Positions 1 to 12,087 are shown, counted from the stretch's first letter. The stretch: DNA of 64,000 nt from Inonotus obliquus (GCA_032164295.1 JAJHTX010000010.1:930001-994000), one strand, 5' to 3'. The notes: generated from the sequence alone by a model not told the origin. Numbers and translations are program-made.

Positions 1-59
1 CCAAGTTCTAGTACATTTTTGATCCCATTCGAAATCTAAACGCGCTATTAAGCTATATG

Positions 60-1499
60 GATGCCGATAAGGACCTAGATCTATCTTAGCAAATGCTCTA
101 CACAAGAACTCGATATTATCCGTCAACACCGTGGCCATGTTGGTGGTAATTTACATGGTGATATACGTATTCCAGCCCCCTCCTTCCTACATTTATCAAA
201 AACAAAGGTAATGATCTCAAGAAATTCGTCATCGATAACTTGCTTGATGTCTGGAAACTCCTTCTCGCATTCTCGGTAAGTACAAACGATATAACTAGCC
301 AACTCGCTTAGAAGCTTCATGGGTATTTCGAATGACTTTGGCAGCCATTTTGTTTTCATGAGGGTGGTATGCGGGTATTCCAGGGTGTACTTTCGGCCGC
401 ATGCAGCCCAGCCATGTTCACGTTTGATTATGTAGGATTCGGGATGCGGAAATGTGGAAGCTCTTTCCCACCCCCAATCGTAAAAGTGCATTCGTACCTC
501 GATATCTCGATGCTCGGATTCGCCGTGGAAGAATAGTACGTAATATGCAGTCCACCACAGCGATTCAAAGTCGTGTATTTCATTTGCTGCGAAGGGCGTT
601 TGTTCGTCGATTCGTTTCATCTCTTCATGCAGGCGTTCTCGTTCTTTTATGCGCTCACGGATGGGCATGTCCGTATCATAAGGGATCTTCTTCTCCGGAT
701 AAAAAAGATAACGGGACTTCATGACTTCTGTTGCCATGAAGTTTGGCCGTCCCTACATACGAGAGAATAGTTGGAATGCAGCATTACTGAGGAACTGACA
801 ATGACTTGCCGCTCGTTTCTCGGACAATTCACCCTTGTACCAGTCTTTCTTGATATTTTTCATTTTGATGATTGGATGGCCTCCAGGAAAAGTGTGTTCA
901 ATCGTAGCGTCTCGGTGTATCCAACCAAACTTGTGCACATTCTCGGTAACTATTTGGAACATGAGACACATTCTAGAGGGGGCAATAGTGGGAGTACCGA
1001 AAGCGCAGTCCTCTAGGGCAAGCAAAACATTGGAGAGGCTAGGAGGCACCAGAGTTGGTTGGATAGCTTCTACATTTCTCATGCGGTATTTGCATACACA
1101 AGGAATGCCCTTTTGCCTCTCCTGCGCGACATAATTTCTCGATCGCTCAATTTGCTTATCATTGGTCAACTCTTCAGCCACATATTTCGATGAGCAGTTA
1201 AGCCAGACCATCGGAACGGGTTCATTGCACTTGGACTCGTCCATGGTGTGACTCATCACAGGCACGTCTACGCAAAGGTAAGAAGAGACTGAGGTAACTT
1301 GACAGTGGTGAAGGTGGAAGGAATTGAAGAAGTGCCTGTTGGAAAACGCATGTTCTAAGATACTCACGTGCATGTCGGCAGTATTACTATTACGCTCATG
1401 TATCCTTGGCCACATGATTCTTGGCACGGTAACAGGAAGGTATTGAGGTAAGCTCAAACAACTATACGTGGCTAATGAATCCAATATCACGGTTTTCAT
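60..1499 (-). pseudogene. FunK1-type protein kinase, 5'-truncated copy A
   Basis: This is the C-terminal half of a fungal-type (FunK1) kinase read on the minus strand. The catalytic-loop part near 890-930 reads GWIHRDAT, and the substrate-side part at 123-735 carries the MATEVM motif (family form FMAxE) followed by DFESLWW, the FunK1 form of the D-LES-F block. The asparagine expected five residues after the catalytic Asp is not present. No kinase N-lobe (glycine loop, beta-3 lysine) is found upstream; that stretch holds a different relic instead. Pieces lie in different frames with plausible short introns, but I could not join them into one complete reading frame. The copy is a clear paralogue of the one at 2.6-3.9 kb, including intron and 3' flank. 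A rapidly diverging expressed gene is possible, but a degenerate truncated copy fits better. Confidence 0.6.
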
Positions 1500-1716
1500 T
1501 GTGGCAGCAACTTCTGCAACACTAGTTTTCCTGAAAGAAATGCTAAGTAAGCAACGAATGGCACTTCATGAGTAGAAACATGTCTTCCTTTGTGGAGGTG
1601 CAGGGACACCCCCAAGAGTTCTGCCTTTTCCAGCTTGGGTAGTATCTGCAACATTGGGAGAATTTCGGAGGGGTTGGGCACCTCACGCTTCCCAATGTGG
1701 GTAGGACCTTAGACGC

Positions 1717-2082
1717 CTACAGGAGACTCGGGGACCTGGGCACATTAGAATTAATCCGGCAGGTCAATGGATCTTGCATACCTGTTTCTTGCTCTTGAGG
1801 AAGTCTTTGCGATAGCAATAAACAAGACTTGGGAAGATCTTCCGGGTCGACGTAATTTATACGGCCGTCAAGGAGCTCCATGATGTAGAATAGAGTCCCT
1901 ATCACGCTGCCATCTGAGTAAAGTACGGTAGTAGGCTCGAGAACGGGTACGTCGTCCTCGAGACGCACGGCTACTTTCTGGTTGTATGGCCGCAGATCTC
2001 TAAGGATGGTATATCCGCGTTCTGTTTGATGAGCAGTTTTCCTGCCGGCTTTTTCCGAAGCACAAGACGCATGTCTCTGCAA
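1717..2082 (-). pseudogene. APH/ACAD11-like phosphotransferase fragment
   Basis: An isolated 121-codon minus-strand segment resembles the N-lobe of the APH (aminoglycoside phosphotransferase/choline kinase-like) family common in agaricomycetes. It contains TAHQTERGYTILRDL, matching the family's H-x-x-E-R-E-Y block, and VIGTLFYIMELLDGRI, matching the family's GTPFYxMExxxGR signature with GTLFY in place of GTPFY. The catalytic Asp-containing loop and the rest of the C-lobe were not found on either side. It lies directly upstream of kinase copy A and could have supplied a foreign N-lobe to it, but I see no supported splice that joins them. It is best read as a relic. Recognition rests on one motif block. 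Confidence 0.45.
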
Positions 2083-2599
2083 CTAGAGTTGAGGGTGAGA
2101 CAACAAAGGGTTCAATCGAAAAGATAGGCTCACCTGGAATCTTTCGGGAAGTATGTCTAGTTAGACCTTGCAATTTCCCGCGTCTTGTGTGATGACACCG
2201 TCACACCAGTACTGTGAGGACTAAAGACACACTATTCGATAGACTTCAGCATTCCTCGCAACATTAAACAAATCAAGTTACATCTCAAACTACTCACTGT
2301 AGCATTCAGTTGTGCCCCAATAACGCGCTTCCAATTACGTTTGAACCACTGGCGGAAGGACGCGACTGGGAAGAGGACTCAGTACTAGTGGAAGCAAATA
2401 CAATCTGATCCTAGTCCGGTCCGGAAACCACCGAGAAAGATCACATTACTCAGACGCGGCATATTCGAACGGAGCTTCAAATTATTTCCAAGATCACTCA
2501 CGAAGCTCTACTCAAATTTTCACGTTCTCATCGACTATATACGAACGGGACCAAGTACGGCCTCAGTTGATACAGGTGCAGATACGGTACCGATATGAG
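2083..2599. other. gene-free stretch between kinase copies A and B
   Basis: No open frame with recognisable motifs is seen on either strand. The right edge (about 2590-2730) is similar to positions 60-180, so it is the shared 3' flank of the duplicated kinase segment. Confidence 0.4.
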
Positions 2600-3890
2600 C
2601 CGTTTGATTTGAGCAAATACTCTATACAAGCACGCAATTTTATCCATCGACATCACAATGGTGGTAACTTACATGGTGAGATATGTACACCAGTTCCCTT
2701 CTCTCCGCATCCAGATAAGGCTTCCACTGCAGTCTTTAGTAGATCATCAAAGTCTACCTGCTATATGCGCGGAAACTCCTCCTCGTTTTCAGTAATAATC
2801 GACAATGGATATCGCCAAACAGTCCAGAAACATCATGGGTATTACGAATGACTTTGGTATCTAATCGTTGTAATATAGAGCATGGAGCGAGTACTTTAGG
2901 GCAGACAATCGGCTCAACGCTGCGGCCCGCGGACCACGTGGTATGCTTCAATTCGAATTTGAGAATTTCATGACTCGGAAACAAGTTAGCTTCTTCCGAC
3001 CTCCAGTCGCGACAGTACATCCGCTCCCTGATATCTCCCTCCTTGGAGTTGACATCGTCGTGTATGAATAGTACGCGAAGCACGATCCACCATAGTGACT
3101 CAAAGTCGTGTGCTCCGTTCGCTGCGAATGGTGTTTGTTTGTAGGTTCGGCGCCTCTCTTCGGATAGGCGAAGGTATTCTTCCATAAGCTCCCCCGATAT
3201 CTCCTTTCCCCTAAAGAGATCAAAGAAGCTCCTCTCCTGATAAAAATATAACAATGACTTGTTTCCCGTCTTTCGTTAACGTTATCTTTGTAGTCTTTCT
3301 TGACGATTTCCCGACTACATATAAGATAGTTTCCAAGGTGAGAGTGCTTGGACCCAGACTCAATGCTTCGATGTGTCCATCCGAATTTTTGCACACGCTC
3401 AAGAATTATTGGGAACGTCAGAAGCGTCCCGGCGAGGAGATTAATGAGAGTACCGATAGCACAGCTCTTCAAGGTAAGCAAAACGTCGGACAGGCTAAGG
3501 AGCACCAGATGCGGTCACTCGAGTAGTAGCTTCTGCCATCCTCGAGCGATATCTATATCCACGGGATATTCCCTCTTGCCTCTCTTGTGTGACATGATTT
3601 CTCGGTCGCTTAACTCGCTTCAAGTTGGATAATTCTTCTGCTACATTATTCGAGGAGTGGTTGGGCCAGACCAGCGGAACGAGCTCACTACAGTTATACT
3701 CGATCATAATGAGACCCGGGCTGTGCGCGTCTGTATAGGCGCGAGACCTTGGGGTGACGAGTAAGAAAGATGATAGTGGAAGGAATTATAGAAGTGCCTG
3801 TCGGAAAACGCGTGTTCTGGGTCACTCACGTACACGCGTCCGAGTCGGCATAGCACTATTACGTTCATGTATCTAGGGTCAAAGACTTGC
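2600..3890 (-). pseudogene. FunK1-type protein kinase, degenerate copy B
   Basis: This is a second FunK1-like C-terminal half, colinear with copy A about 2.5 kb away. The segment at 3100-3125 encodes HDFESLWW followed by VLFIHDD, as in copy A. The catalytic loop near 3358-3385 reads GWTHRSIE, so the HRD aspartate is replaced by serine. The pieces lie in at least three frames (2754-3254, 2948-3505, 3495-3707), no N-lobe precedes them, and the 5' end abuts the 3' end of kinase C at 3965. Similarity to copy A continues through presumed introns and past the coding part (about 1290-1420 versus 3750-3890), so the unit arose by tandem segmental duplication. Loss of the catalytic Asp makes kinase activity unlikely. 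Confidence 0.65.
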
Positions 3891-3964
3891 GAACATTAAT
3901 ATTTCGAGAATTTGCAAAAATAAAATCCACAACAATGAAGATGACAGTATATGCAAACAACATA

Positions 3965-6482
3965 TCAATCCACAACACATACGAGAGCAGGTTCGGAGGC
4001 AGTGAGTTCCTCTCGCTTCTCGAACTGGGCGGGACCTAGAACATCCGTGGTGGGCTCAGACGGTGTGGGTTGTGTTTCAGACTGTGATAGAGCCTGCTGG
4101 CGCCTTCTCCCTAATGCTTCATACGATAAAATTTTGATGTTAGTCGAGCGTTTCATGCAGGCCCTGAAGACTCTGATAGTCTGTTCGTGCAATTCGTTAA
4201 AGAACCTCTTGTCAACGTTCGGGAAAGCCCCCTCAAAATTAAAATAGGATCCGACAATACAGTCCCTGAGCACGTCGAGGAACTCTCGGAGCTTGTAGAA
4301 GGAGTCCGGAAACCATGAGGAATAACGATGGAATTCTTTCTCGTTCTTGAGGAAGTCGTCGCGCTCACTAGCAAGAGAGTTTGGGAAGATTTTCCGCGTG
4401 GCTAAGATTCGGGCATCTCGCTGCTGCTCGGTTTCCTTTTCCGCAAGCCCAACGTCGCCATTGAAGAAGAGTATGTAAAGCGAAATCCACCACAGTGATT
4501 CTATGTCATGGCCCTGGTTGTGCATGAACGCCGGCTGCCTGGCGCGTTGCGGTTTGACATTCACTGAGTCCTCGTCATCAGATATCATTGCATCTATTCG
4601 CCTGTTGTTTACTTCCGAATGATACCGCGGCGATAAAAAGGCATACGCATCTTTCATGGCCTCAGTGGCCATGAAGTGTGCAGTTCCCTGGGAGGCAGCA
4701 CCAATCATGCTGGTTGACGGAATTCAAGAAACACGCAAGCTTACCGTTCGCATCGGGTGCGTCCCATCAACAGTTATTTTTTTTGCATACTCTAGATCTC
4801 CAATGAGTCCGCGTCCATTAAAGAACTGAAGGCTCCCAGCACTGATGTCCCGGTGAACCCAATCGGCCTCATGAATAAAATCGAGTGCTAAGATAAGGTC
4901 AGACACATGTTGCACGTATTAGCACACAAAAATCACCTATCGCGCCATCTCTCAGAACGAGGAACGAGTCGCAAAGTTTTGTAACGGTCCATATCGGTAT
5001 GGCTACCCCGGTTGATACGACCCGAGAGTGCTTTGTATGACGCGGTGAATTCCTGGTTTTGTCTGGGATAATACGAGACCCCAAATGACCATTCAACCCC
5101 TCGTGCACTCCCCTGTCCGCTGATTTCATATGTGACATGCTTTTGGAGTTATTAGGTGCTGAGACTACGAGTTCGAGTTCGAAGACCTTCTTAAGCGAAA
5201 TATCTTTCCCCGGCATCAAAACGTCCTTTGTGTGGTCCTCTTGACTTCCTGCCATCACTAGCCGATTGCTGACGGGCGTTAGGAGATGCGACGCTACTAA
5301 TTCCTTCACGACTTCGCCGCACTTATTCTTGACGTCTTCGAGTATTTTCTCGTAAATCTCGTGCTCCAGCTCCGGGTCGTCTTCCACCCCGACGTCTTTC
5401 AGTACATATTCTTCATCCGTTTTCAGCCGCTTCACCTTGAAGACTCTCGTAGCTCGTCCGATAATGGCGTCCGCACCCAAGTCTGACAAAACATCAATAA
5501 CTTCATACCACTCTCCATTGACCTCGATATGATAGACTCGTTTTGCCGCGTTCGGATCGACAACTTGTATAAATGGGTCCCAGTATAGTTCGACCTTTCT
5601 CGCGAAAGCAAGGGAGAGGGACACATGAGCGAGCTGATATTTTCGCTTGATGGCATGTCAGCGAACGACCGAGACCCACGAAGGCTACTTGCCGTAATGA
5701 AGTTGAATGGTGCACTAAAGACCATCATGGCGCGGCAACAGAACCACAATCGAAAGTCAGTGTTCTCGATCGTGATCCCGAATGTGAATCTCTTGCAAGA
5801 ATCTAATGACATCGTGTGTTGCATACTGTAAATTATCTGAGTTACATTCTACAACACACATAAGTGAATGTCAGCCAGGACTCCAACGCTACGCTCACCT
5901 CATCTCCCTTTTCGTCTGCATCATCCAGTTTGAACTTACGCGCGAGGCCAATATCGTACCATCGATAAATATTGCTATCCGACTCCTGTTCGTTATCCTC
6001 CACGCATTTGAGTAGAAAACACCCAACTGGCCTGGTCATGCTCTTTCTCTCGGACTGTGGCGCGTTATCAGGCAATAGTCGCACGACAAACACCTGATTG
6101 AGTTCAGCCCTCTGTCGAGCATCGGTTTCAGCGATCTTGTTGAGTATGCCCTCGAACGACTGAAATATCTTAATCTCACGTTTACCCTCTTTAAGGTGCT
6201 TGGAGAACGCAGTCCATCTAACTGAATTTTTTCAGTCCCCAAAGACGATGTAGTCGATTCGATGTTAATGTCAGGCTTCTCAGGCGGAAGAAGGCCTTTG
6301 CTTTGCGAGTATACCATCCGGTATTTTGACGGGTGCACCGATGGAGCGATGGTGGGTGTCTCATTGGTTTGGCGTTGATGATCGGATGGTGAAACAGTAC
6401 TGGTTGGCGTTTGCGGATGCTCCTCCAGGAGATCACCAGGTGCCGTTCCAGGGCACTTTATCGGTGTTACCATTATTGTCAT
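3965..6482 (-). CDS. FunK1-type fungal protein kinase (copy C)
   Basis: This is the only apparently complete member of the local kinase array. From the N-terminus it has an N-terminal helical region (6190-5880), the FunK1-specific block with FGITIENTDFRLWF (5830-5690), and a kinase N-lobe with a beta-3 lysine in YVLKDV and a helix-C Glu in ELEHEIYEKI (5450-5330). The catalytic loop WVHRDISAGS and GDLEYAKK, in place of DFG, follow near 4880-4770. FMATEAM and HDIESLWW lie at 4700-4480. The loop residue five after the Asp is Ser rather than the usual Asn. An intron with GTAAGC donor joins MRT to GTAHFMATEAM. The start is uncertain: ATG 6482 or 6473, and the first splice near 6240 was not resolved. 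FunK1 proteins are expanded in mushroom-forming fungi; their substrates are largely unknown and none is implied here. Confidence 0.75.
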
Positions 6483-6656
6483 CAGCAGACATGTGGACTG
6501 AAACAGTGAAAGAGAAGGCTGATTCACTTGGCTTGGCTTACGAAACAGCAGCACGTCCTGTCACGTCACGTGCTTACGTAGGTCAGATGACTGTCACGAT
6601 ACCATGTCACGGTGTCCCATGCCAGACTCGGACGAGTCAATACATCATTAACTACC

Positions 6657-7487
6657 ATGTTATTTAGGATTCTGAATCCGGTTCCGAGAGCGGGTAACCT
6701 GAGAGCGCTGCGGCGGTCCACTGCTTTTGGTCTTCGCCTGCGAGCTCCAGGCTTAGGTTCGAATTTCTCAAGCTCATTACCATGTAATCATCCATTAGAG
6801 AAGGGCTCAGCGCAAGGTTCGCCAGTTTCACCAAAAGTAATCTACGAGGGTCCGCTCGCTCGCACGTTCCGCTCCCTTAAGATATTTTCCTTATCTTCCA
6901 TGGGTCTTGCTATCGCGTTAACGCCGTTCATGTTCATCATTGACACATCCTTACCCTTCGTCGCGCGCGTCGTTCTCGCGTCTACGGCACTCGGCACGAG
7001 CTCGGTATCCACGGCTCTGGTAGGCTGGTGTGGTCAGCCATACGTGAAAACCATACGTGCTCTGTCGAACGAGAGCAGCTCGGATCCCACAAGCCAAACG
7101 TCGAGTGGCATTCAGCTCGAAACTTTCACGCTTACGTTACGTCAACGATTTACCAACGTGTATGACACGACATTCTTAGCGGAAACGCGAAGACCTTTTG
7201 CAAAATGGGAGCTTGCGGAAAGCGTGACTCTGCGGGGGCCGAATTCGGGTGGTTTAGATGTCCCACCAGAAGAGACAGTAGCCGAGACTATGGACGCTCA
7301 AGGGAAGGTTTTAGGTCGGTGGATAGTTTCTTGGAACGATGACGGAATGAGAGGAACGTGTCGGGGTGAAGGGAAGGTGCAAAGGTGAGCGAATCTCTGT
7401 TTTTTTTCATCGATCATCGAGATACTTAGACGTCTATTGAGATTTTTCAACGTACATGAGGAGATTCTCCCCCCATTCATCAAATAG
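6657..7487 (+). CDS. TMEM70/TMEM186-family mitochondrial membrane protein
   Basis: There are two exons, 6657-7384 and 7442-7487, with a 57-nt intron (GTGAGC...GAG). They encode about 257 residues. The N-terminal 60 residues are rich in Arg, Ser and Ala without acidic residues until about Glu48, as in a mitochondrial presequence. Two hydrophobic segments follow (about 76-95 and 100-124) around a short loop. The conserved family tail is RFFNVHEEIL, which is read only if the intron is removed; without splicing the frame stops at 7386-7388. Family members help assemble respiratory-chain and ATP-synthase complexes in the inner membrane; that role is inferred from the family. ATG 6657 was chosen because the presequence begins there; an in-frame codon at 6612 lies too far upstream. 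Confidence 0.7.
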
Positions 7488-7728
7488 TTTAAGCACACGG
7501 ATATGGGTGAAAAGATGCTGAAAATATTTAATTCAATGATTGTGAAGTTTGAACTAACCTCTCCGTCCATCGGCCCGTTCGCCTTACTCTAGGCACGTCG
7601 ACATAATTGCCGCCGCACTTGAGTGCTCGGGTAAGTTCTCCGTTTGCAGTTTTATCACGCCTCCATTTTTGGTTATGTTCATGAAATTTACCGAATTGCC
7701 TTCTTATGGTACTTGGTCTGCCTCACTC

Positions 7729-9591
7729 ATGGGACCATGGATGCTCAAGGCAACATTGTCAAAGACCCCAAGCTACAAAGATCGCGAGAAGTCTAACTTA
7801 TCAGCCCCTAGCAAGAAAGTCGAGGTCCCTTGCACCGAAAGTGCAGCACAGATCTCGAATAGACGCGATATCGCTGAGAGGCGCCTGTTACGCAAGATCG
7901 ATATGCGATTCTTGCCGAGTATCGTTTTAGTTTATTTTATGAACTATATCGACGTAGGTTCACCCTAAACGTCAGACTACGGGGTGCTCACTCAGGTAGA
8001 GGGCTGCCATCACAGCGGCTCGATTACAAGGCCTCGAACAGGATCTCGGTTTACCAGGTATAGCTTCGGGTAACGTGCATTTCAAAGAGCTTACGAGACT
8101 GTTTAGATATACAATATGATACCGTTGTAGCCATCCTCTACACATCCTATTGTGCAGCACAAATCCCTTCGAACATGGTGAGGAGACCACCCTTAATTTA
8201 TACGAAGTGATTAATTGTTCCGCGAGCTAGTTTCTGACTCGTGTGTCGAGGTATGTGTGAAGCATAGCAAGTGAGTTGCTTTGACGATGTCCCACTTCGC
8301 AGGCCATCGCTGTACATCGGATGTTGCGTTATTTGCTTTGGGTCTGACGAGCGTCTTGACTGTCGTGTGTCCTTCCTTGTTATGTTGAATTTTAGCTGAT
8401 TGACGGTATGGTTGCATAGATCACTCAGACTTTCTCTAGTGAACTGGCCTGTCGCATTTTCCTCGGGTTCCCAGAGGTAGGAGCATCATGGTATACCTGG
8501 AAGGTTAGTTCATCATGTGCTTCATGCATCGGTAAGATTAATATTGCACAACGATAGGAATCTGACGATCTACTCATATTAGCTTTTGGCTGCTGGCATT
8601 CTGCATTCTGGCTAACATGGAAGGCAAACGCGGTGTCAGGGGCTCGAGATGGTGAAGGCTATGATCCTTACTTCCTGTTTCTTACCATTGCAGACTTTCT
8701 TCATAGAGGTGAGCTTCTTTTGGTCACTTTAGAAGATATTACTGATTATTGCTGCTAATCGAAGGGGGCGATGACTGTCGCCTTCGGATTTATGTCATTG
8801 TGAGCACGCTATTTATTCAGATACTGAGACTTCTGCTGAATGGTGCACACAGTTGGCCACTTCCCGACTTTGTAAGCTGATTCAATCCCCAGCGTCTGTT
8901 GATAAGTCACCACTGAAAGAAAGCCACACAACGGGATGGCTTACACTAGCAGTGCGTCGGCTGGCCCAGGCACAACTGGCCGAAGATGCTGGAGAGGCGG
9001 ACGAAGGCCTTGCTGAGGAATCGTGAGTGCCCAATGATTTCTCAGTCAAGAAGCAATCATGCTAGCCCTTATTTCACATTTCCTGAAGGTTGTGGTAAGG
9101 TTTGAAAATGGCTATGAAAGACATCAAAGTACCTTTGTTCATCTTGATTGAACATGGCATACTGATAGGTCTTTCCTTCAGCAACTTCTTCCCGACGTCG
9201 TTATTGTGAATTCTCGCCTTGCAACAGGACTAACATAGCGAGTAGTTTGACGGCGACGCTGGGGTACGGTACGACAGTCACTTTTCTCCTCGCCGCGTAA
9301 GTATTTCTTCTGTCTTCTGCACACCATTCGTCTGAATCCATTGGATAGACCGCCGTGGATTCGGGCCGCTATCGTTTGCTGCTTCCGTTCACTGCATGCT
9401 GTTGCGTACTCTACTGATAATACCCAAGTATTTTTACCAATTTAAACAAACAGACAAGACGGGAGAACGCTTCATTCTTTCATGTGTGTCTACCGGTGAT
9501 CGTGGGTTACACCATCAACCTATTCATCTTCTCTGCTCCTGGCCGCTATCTTAAGGTTCCGACTTCAAACAAAGATTTCGGCTTTGAATGA
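7729..9591 (+). pseudogene. DAL5-type MFS permease, frameshifted and truncated
   Basis: This is a paralogue of the permease at 14950-17588. It opens well: RRLLRKIDMRFLPSIVLVYFMNYID (two blocks joined) is followed by introns and AAITAARLQGLEQDLGL and AAQIPSNM. It then deteriorates. The exon for the PGxxYLLSRWYTRK block is mostly missing near 8480-8500, and the next exon (ELAFRTS in the paralogue) is not found. A 7-bp tandem duplication (GCATTCT at 8596-8602 and 8603-8609) shifts the LAAGILANMEG frame. A 4-bp insertion near 9471-9480 shifts the GERFFH block. The frame ends at 9591, so the last third of the transporter, including transmembrane helices 9-12, is absent. The original gene probably encoded an allantoate/carboxylate-type anion symporter. 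Confidence 0.75.
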
Positions 9592-10543
9592 ATGATGTTT
9601 TCCCGGGGCTATTCGTGATTGAATCGCGTGATCCGACTCACGATGCGTGTCCGTTGGACTGCAAGCCCGAAACGGACGGACCATTTGACTAATAACTTAC
9701 TGATGCGTTTGCACCACATTTGGCTCCCAAGAATAGAATGATTCGTGTTTCTCTTGTCTGTGATATTACAAAGGTATGTTTTTGTTTGGGTCATTGTCGG
9801 GTGCCTTATTGGTTATTCTTAGCAACGCGGTAGTATTTGGTGGCGATAGATAGTACTCGGCAAGCAGCAGCACAAGCTAGCAACGACAGGGGCCAGACTG
9901 CAATGCATGCCTAGAACCATCGAACGGGAGTGATATGTCAGTATACGAGCAACGCAAGCCGGGGGTGTCGCCGAAGTTCAGCCTTTTCGCAGACCGATGT
10001 TCTTCCAGTAAACCGAAAACAATGCGTTGGCCTCTCCGGTACGTTCTAAAAATACATACAAAGCGTGCTGTATCATTCAGGCTTACTCATATATCTCTCC
10101 AGCTTTCTTCTTGCTAGCGCCTGGGCGCAGAGAGTACGCATTATCCGGTTCCTCACTTGCTCAACACTCTCCTAGAGGACTTCATACCGCATCAGAACTA
10201 AGAATCAGACTTGATGTACCACGCTAGCGTTGCAGCGTTTGTGTACCGTGTCTTTGTAATCTCAGCTTTCTGACCCGTGTCCCCAGAGCATTCGGAGCCG
10301 AAGTTCCCTCGCGCGGTGAATCTGCATTTATCCGTCATCCCCGCTGTTGACTCCACGCCGAATCGGCGTGAGTTAAATCTGATCACGCGCTCATCAACAT
10401 CGCATTTGTCCTGCTTGTCGGCATCTGCTATTTTCATCTCGCCGTGAACTGTCATGACGTTTATCCTTCAGCAATTCGCTGTCTGTTGTTTCGGCACCGT
10501 ACTCATTAAGCTCCATGATACAGATAACAATTCACTGTGGCAG
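9592..10543. other. intergenic region upstream of the LPMO
   Basis: No gene is recognised in about 950 bp. It separates the broken permease from the AA9 gene and presumably holds the AA9 upstream control region. I could not identify binding sites with confidence. Confidence 0.4.
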
Positions 10544-10550
10544 TATAAAA
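10544..10550 (+). promoter_or_regulatory. TATA box of the AA9 gene
   Basis: TATAAAA lies 59 bp before the ATG of the AA9 LPMO, a normal distance for a strongly expressed secreted enzyme gene with a short leader. Confidence 0.55.
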
Positions 10551-10608
10551 CCGAGACGTCTGGCTGTTGTTGACTTGCAGGTGTCTCGACTTCAGCGAAC
10601 GAAACAAA

Positions 10609-12087
10609 ATGTTCTCTACTCTTGCTCTGCTTTCTACGATCGCTGTGACTCAGGTCGCAGCACACGGTGGTGTGTTGGAATATTCATGGAGTGGGCAATG
10701 GTTCTTTGGCTGGCAGCCATATAACAGGTAATAATTCTGTTCTTTCCGGACGCCAAGGCTCACAAATAGTGCCATCTAGCCCCACCGGCCAGACAACAAT
10801 CCAGAGGCCGTGGAGCACCTAGTGAGTCTCATTTTCTGGACTATCCGCAGATAAAGTCATAACTCATTTATTTTAAAGCAATCCTCTCACTGATGCCACG
10901 GACCCGACCATTGCATGCAATGATGACGGTTCTTCAGGAGCCTTGCAGCTCACAGCGTCCGTTTCCGCCGGTACTCCCATCACCGCATACTGGAACCAAA
11001 GTATGTATCTACATTTAGCATACATATTTAGCCTCTTTTTTAACTGTCTGCTTGGTGCAGTCTGGCCTCACGACATCGGTCCGATGCTCACCTACCTCGC
11101 AAGTTGCCCCGGCTCAACGTGTACCGGTGTTGATGCCAAGTCACTCTCTTGGGTATGATTCTGTCTCTATTTGTAGTTCCTGGGACCATCTGATCGCAGA
11201 AATAGTTCAAAATTGACGAAGCTGGACTTCTTTCCGGAACTGTCTACGATGGTGTCTGGGGTTCGGGGAAGATGATTCAGCAAAACAGTTCGTGGACTAC
11301 GACTGTCCCGGCGTCCGTTCCCTCAGGAAACTACTTGATCCGGTTCGAAACTATCGCTCTTCACTCCATGCCCGCTGTATGTTCTTCTTTCTTTGGTGCT
11401 GCGTATGTTACTGATTACTATGGCATTGGTGCTAGCAATTCTACCCTGAGTGAGTTCTTTCGTCTCGTGCCGGAGCGTAAGAGCAACTGAATTGTGCTCT
11501 TTAGATGTGCTCAGATTGAGATCACTAACGGTGGAAGCATTGAGCCGACCGCATCTGAACTCGTTAGTCACTATAATCATAACATACAGTGACATTCTCT
11601 CATCGTCCTTCAGGTGAAGTTCCCTGGTGCCTACAGCAACAGCGACCCCGGCGGTAAGCAACAAATCTCCCACTCTTATTATCACCCAAATCTCACTCTG
11701 CTCCAGTAAATATCGATGTCTACGCGAACCAAGCTCAATCCCAGACCACCTACGTTATCCCCGGACCTCCACTGTACTCCGGCGCCCGTAGCGGTTCATC
11801 ACCAGCACCAGCGCCATCATCTTCCGCCCCCATACCAGCACCCACTTCCTCAGCTGTTACATCTGCTGCACCATCCGCTACAGCTGTACCGACCTCCGGA
11901 GCCGCTCAATACGCTCAATGTGGTGGTATTGGATTTGATGGTCCTACGACTTGGTGCGTTCCTTTCCTAATTTCTTGTCTTGATTCGTTTACTAGCAGGG
12001 CATAATTTCTGACTTGTCCTTGATGATTATAGCGCTTCGCCATTTACCTGCCAGGTCCTCAACGCGTATTACTCACAATGTCTCTAA
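10609..12087 (+). CDS. AA9 lytic polysaccharide monooxygenase with CBM1
   Basis: This is a secreted copper enzyme that oxidatively cleaves cellulose. Ten exons keep frame: 10609-10727, 10780-10821, 10879-11000, 11061-11152, 11206-11376, 11436-11449, 11505-11562, 11614-11653, 11707-11953 and 12033-12087, giving 319 residues. An 18-residue signal peptide ends in VAA just before His19, the N-terminal histidine-brace residue of the mature protein. The second copper His lies in WPHDIGP and the axial Tyr in QFYPECAQ. Other family blocks are SPTGQTTIQRPWSTYNP and ALHSMPAQFYPE. A Ser/Pro/Ala linker (about residues 245-285) leads to a CBM1 with AQCGG and the remaining cysteines, ending YYSQCL. The 14-nt sixth exon is required to encode QFYPE. 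All catalytic residues are present, so it should be active. Confidence 0.95.
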
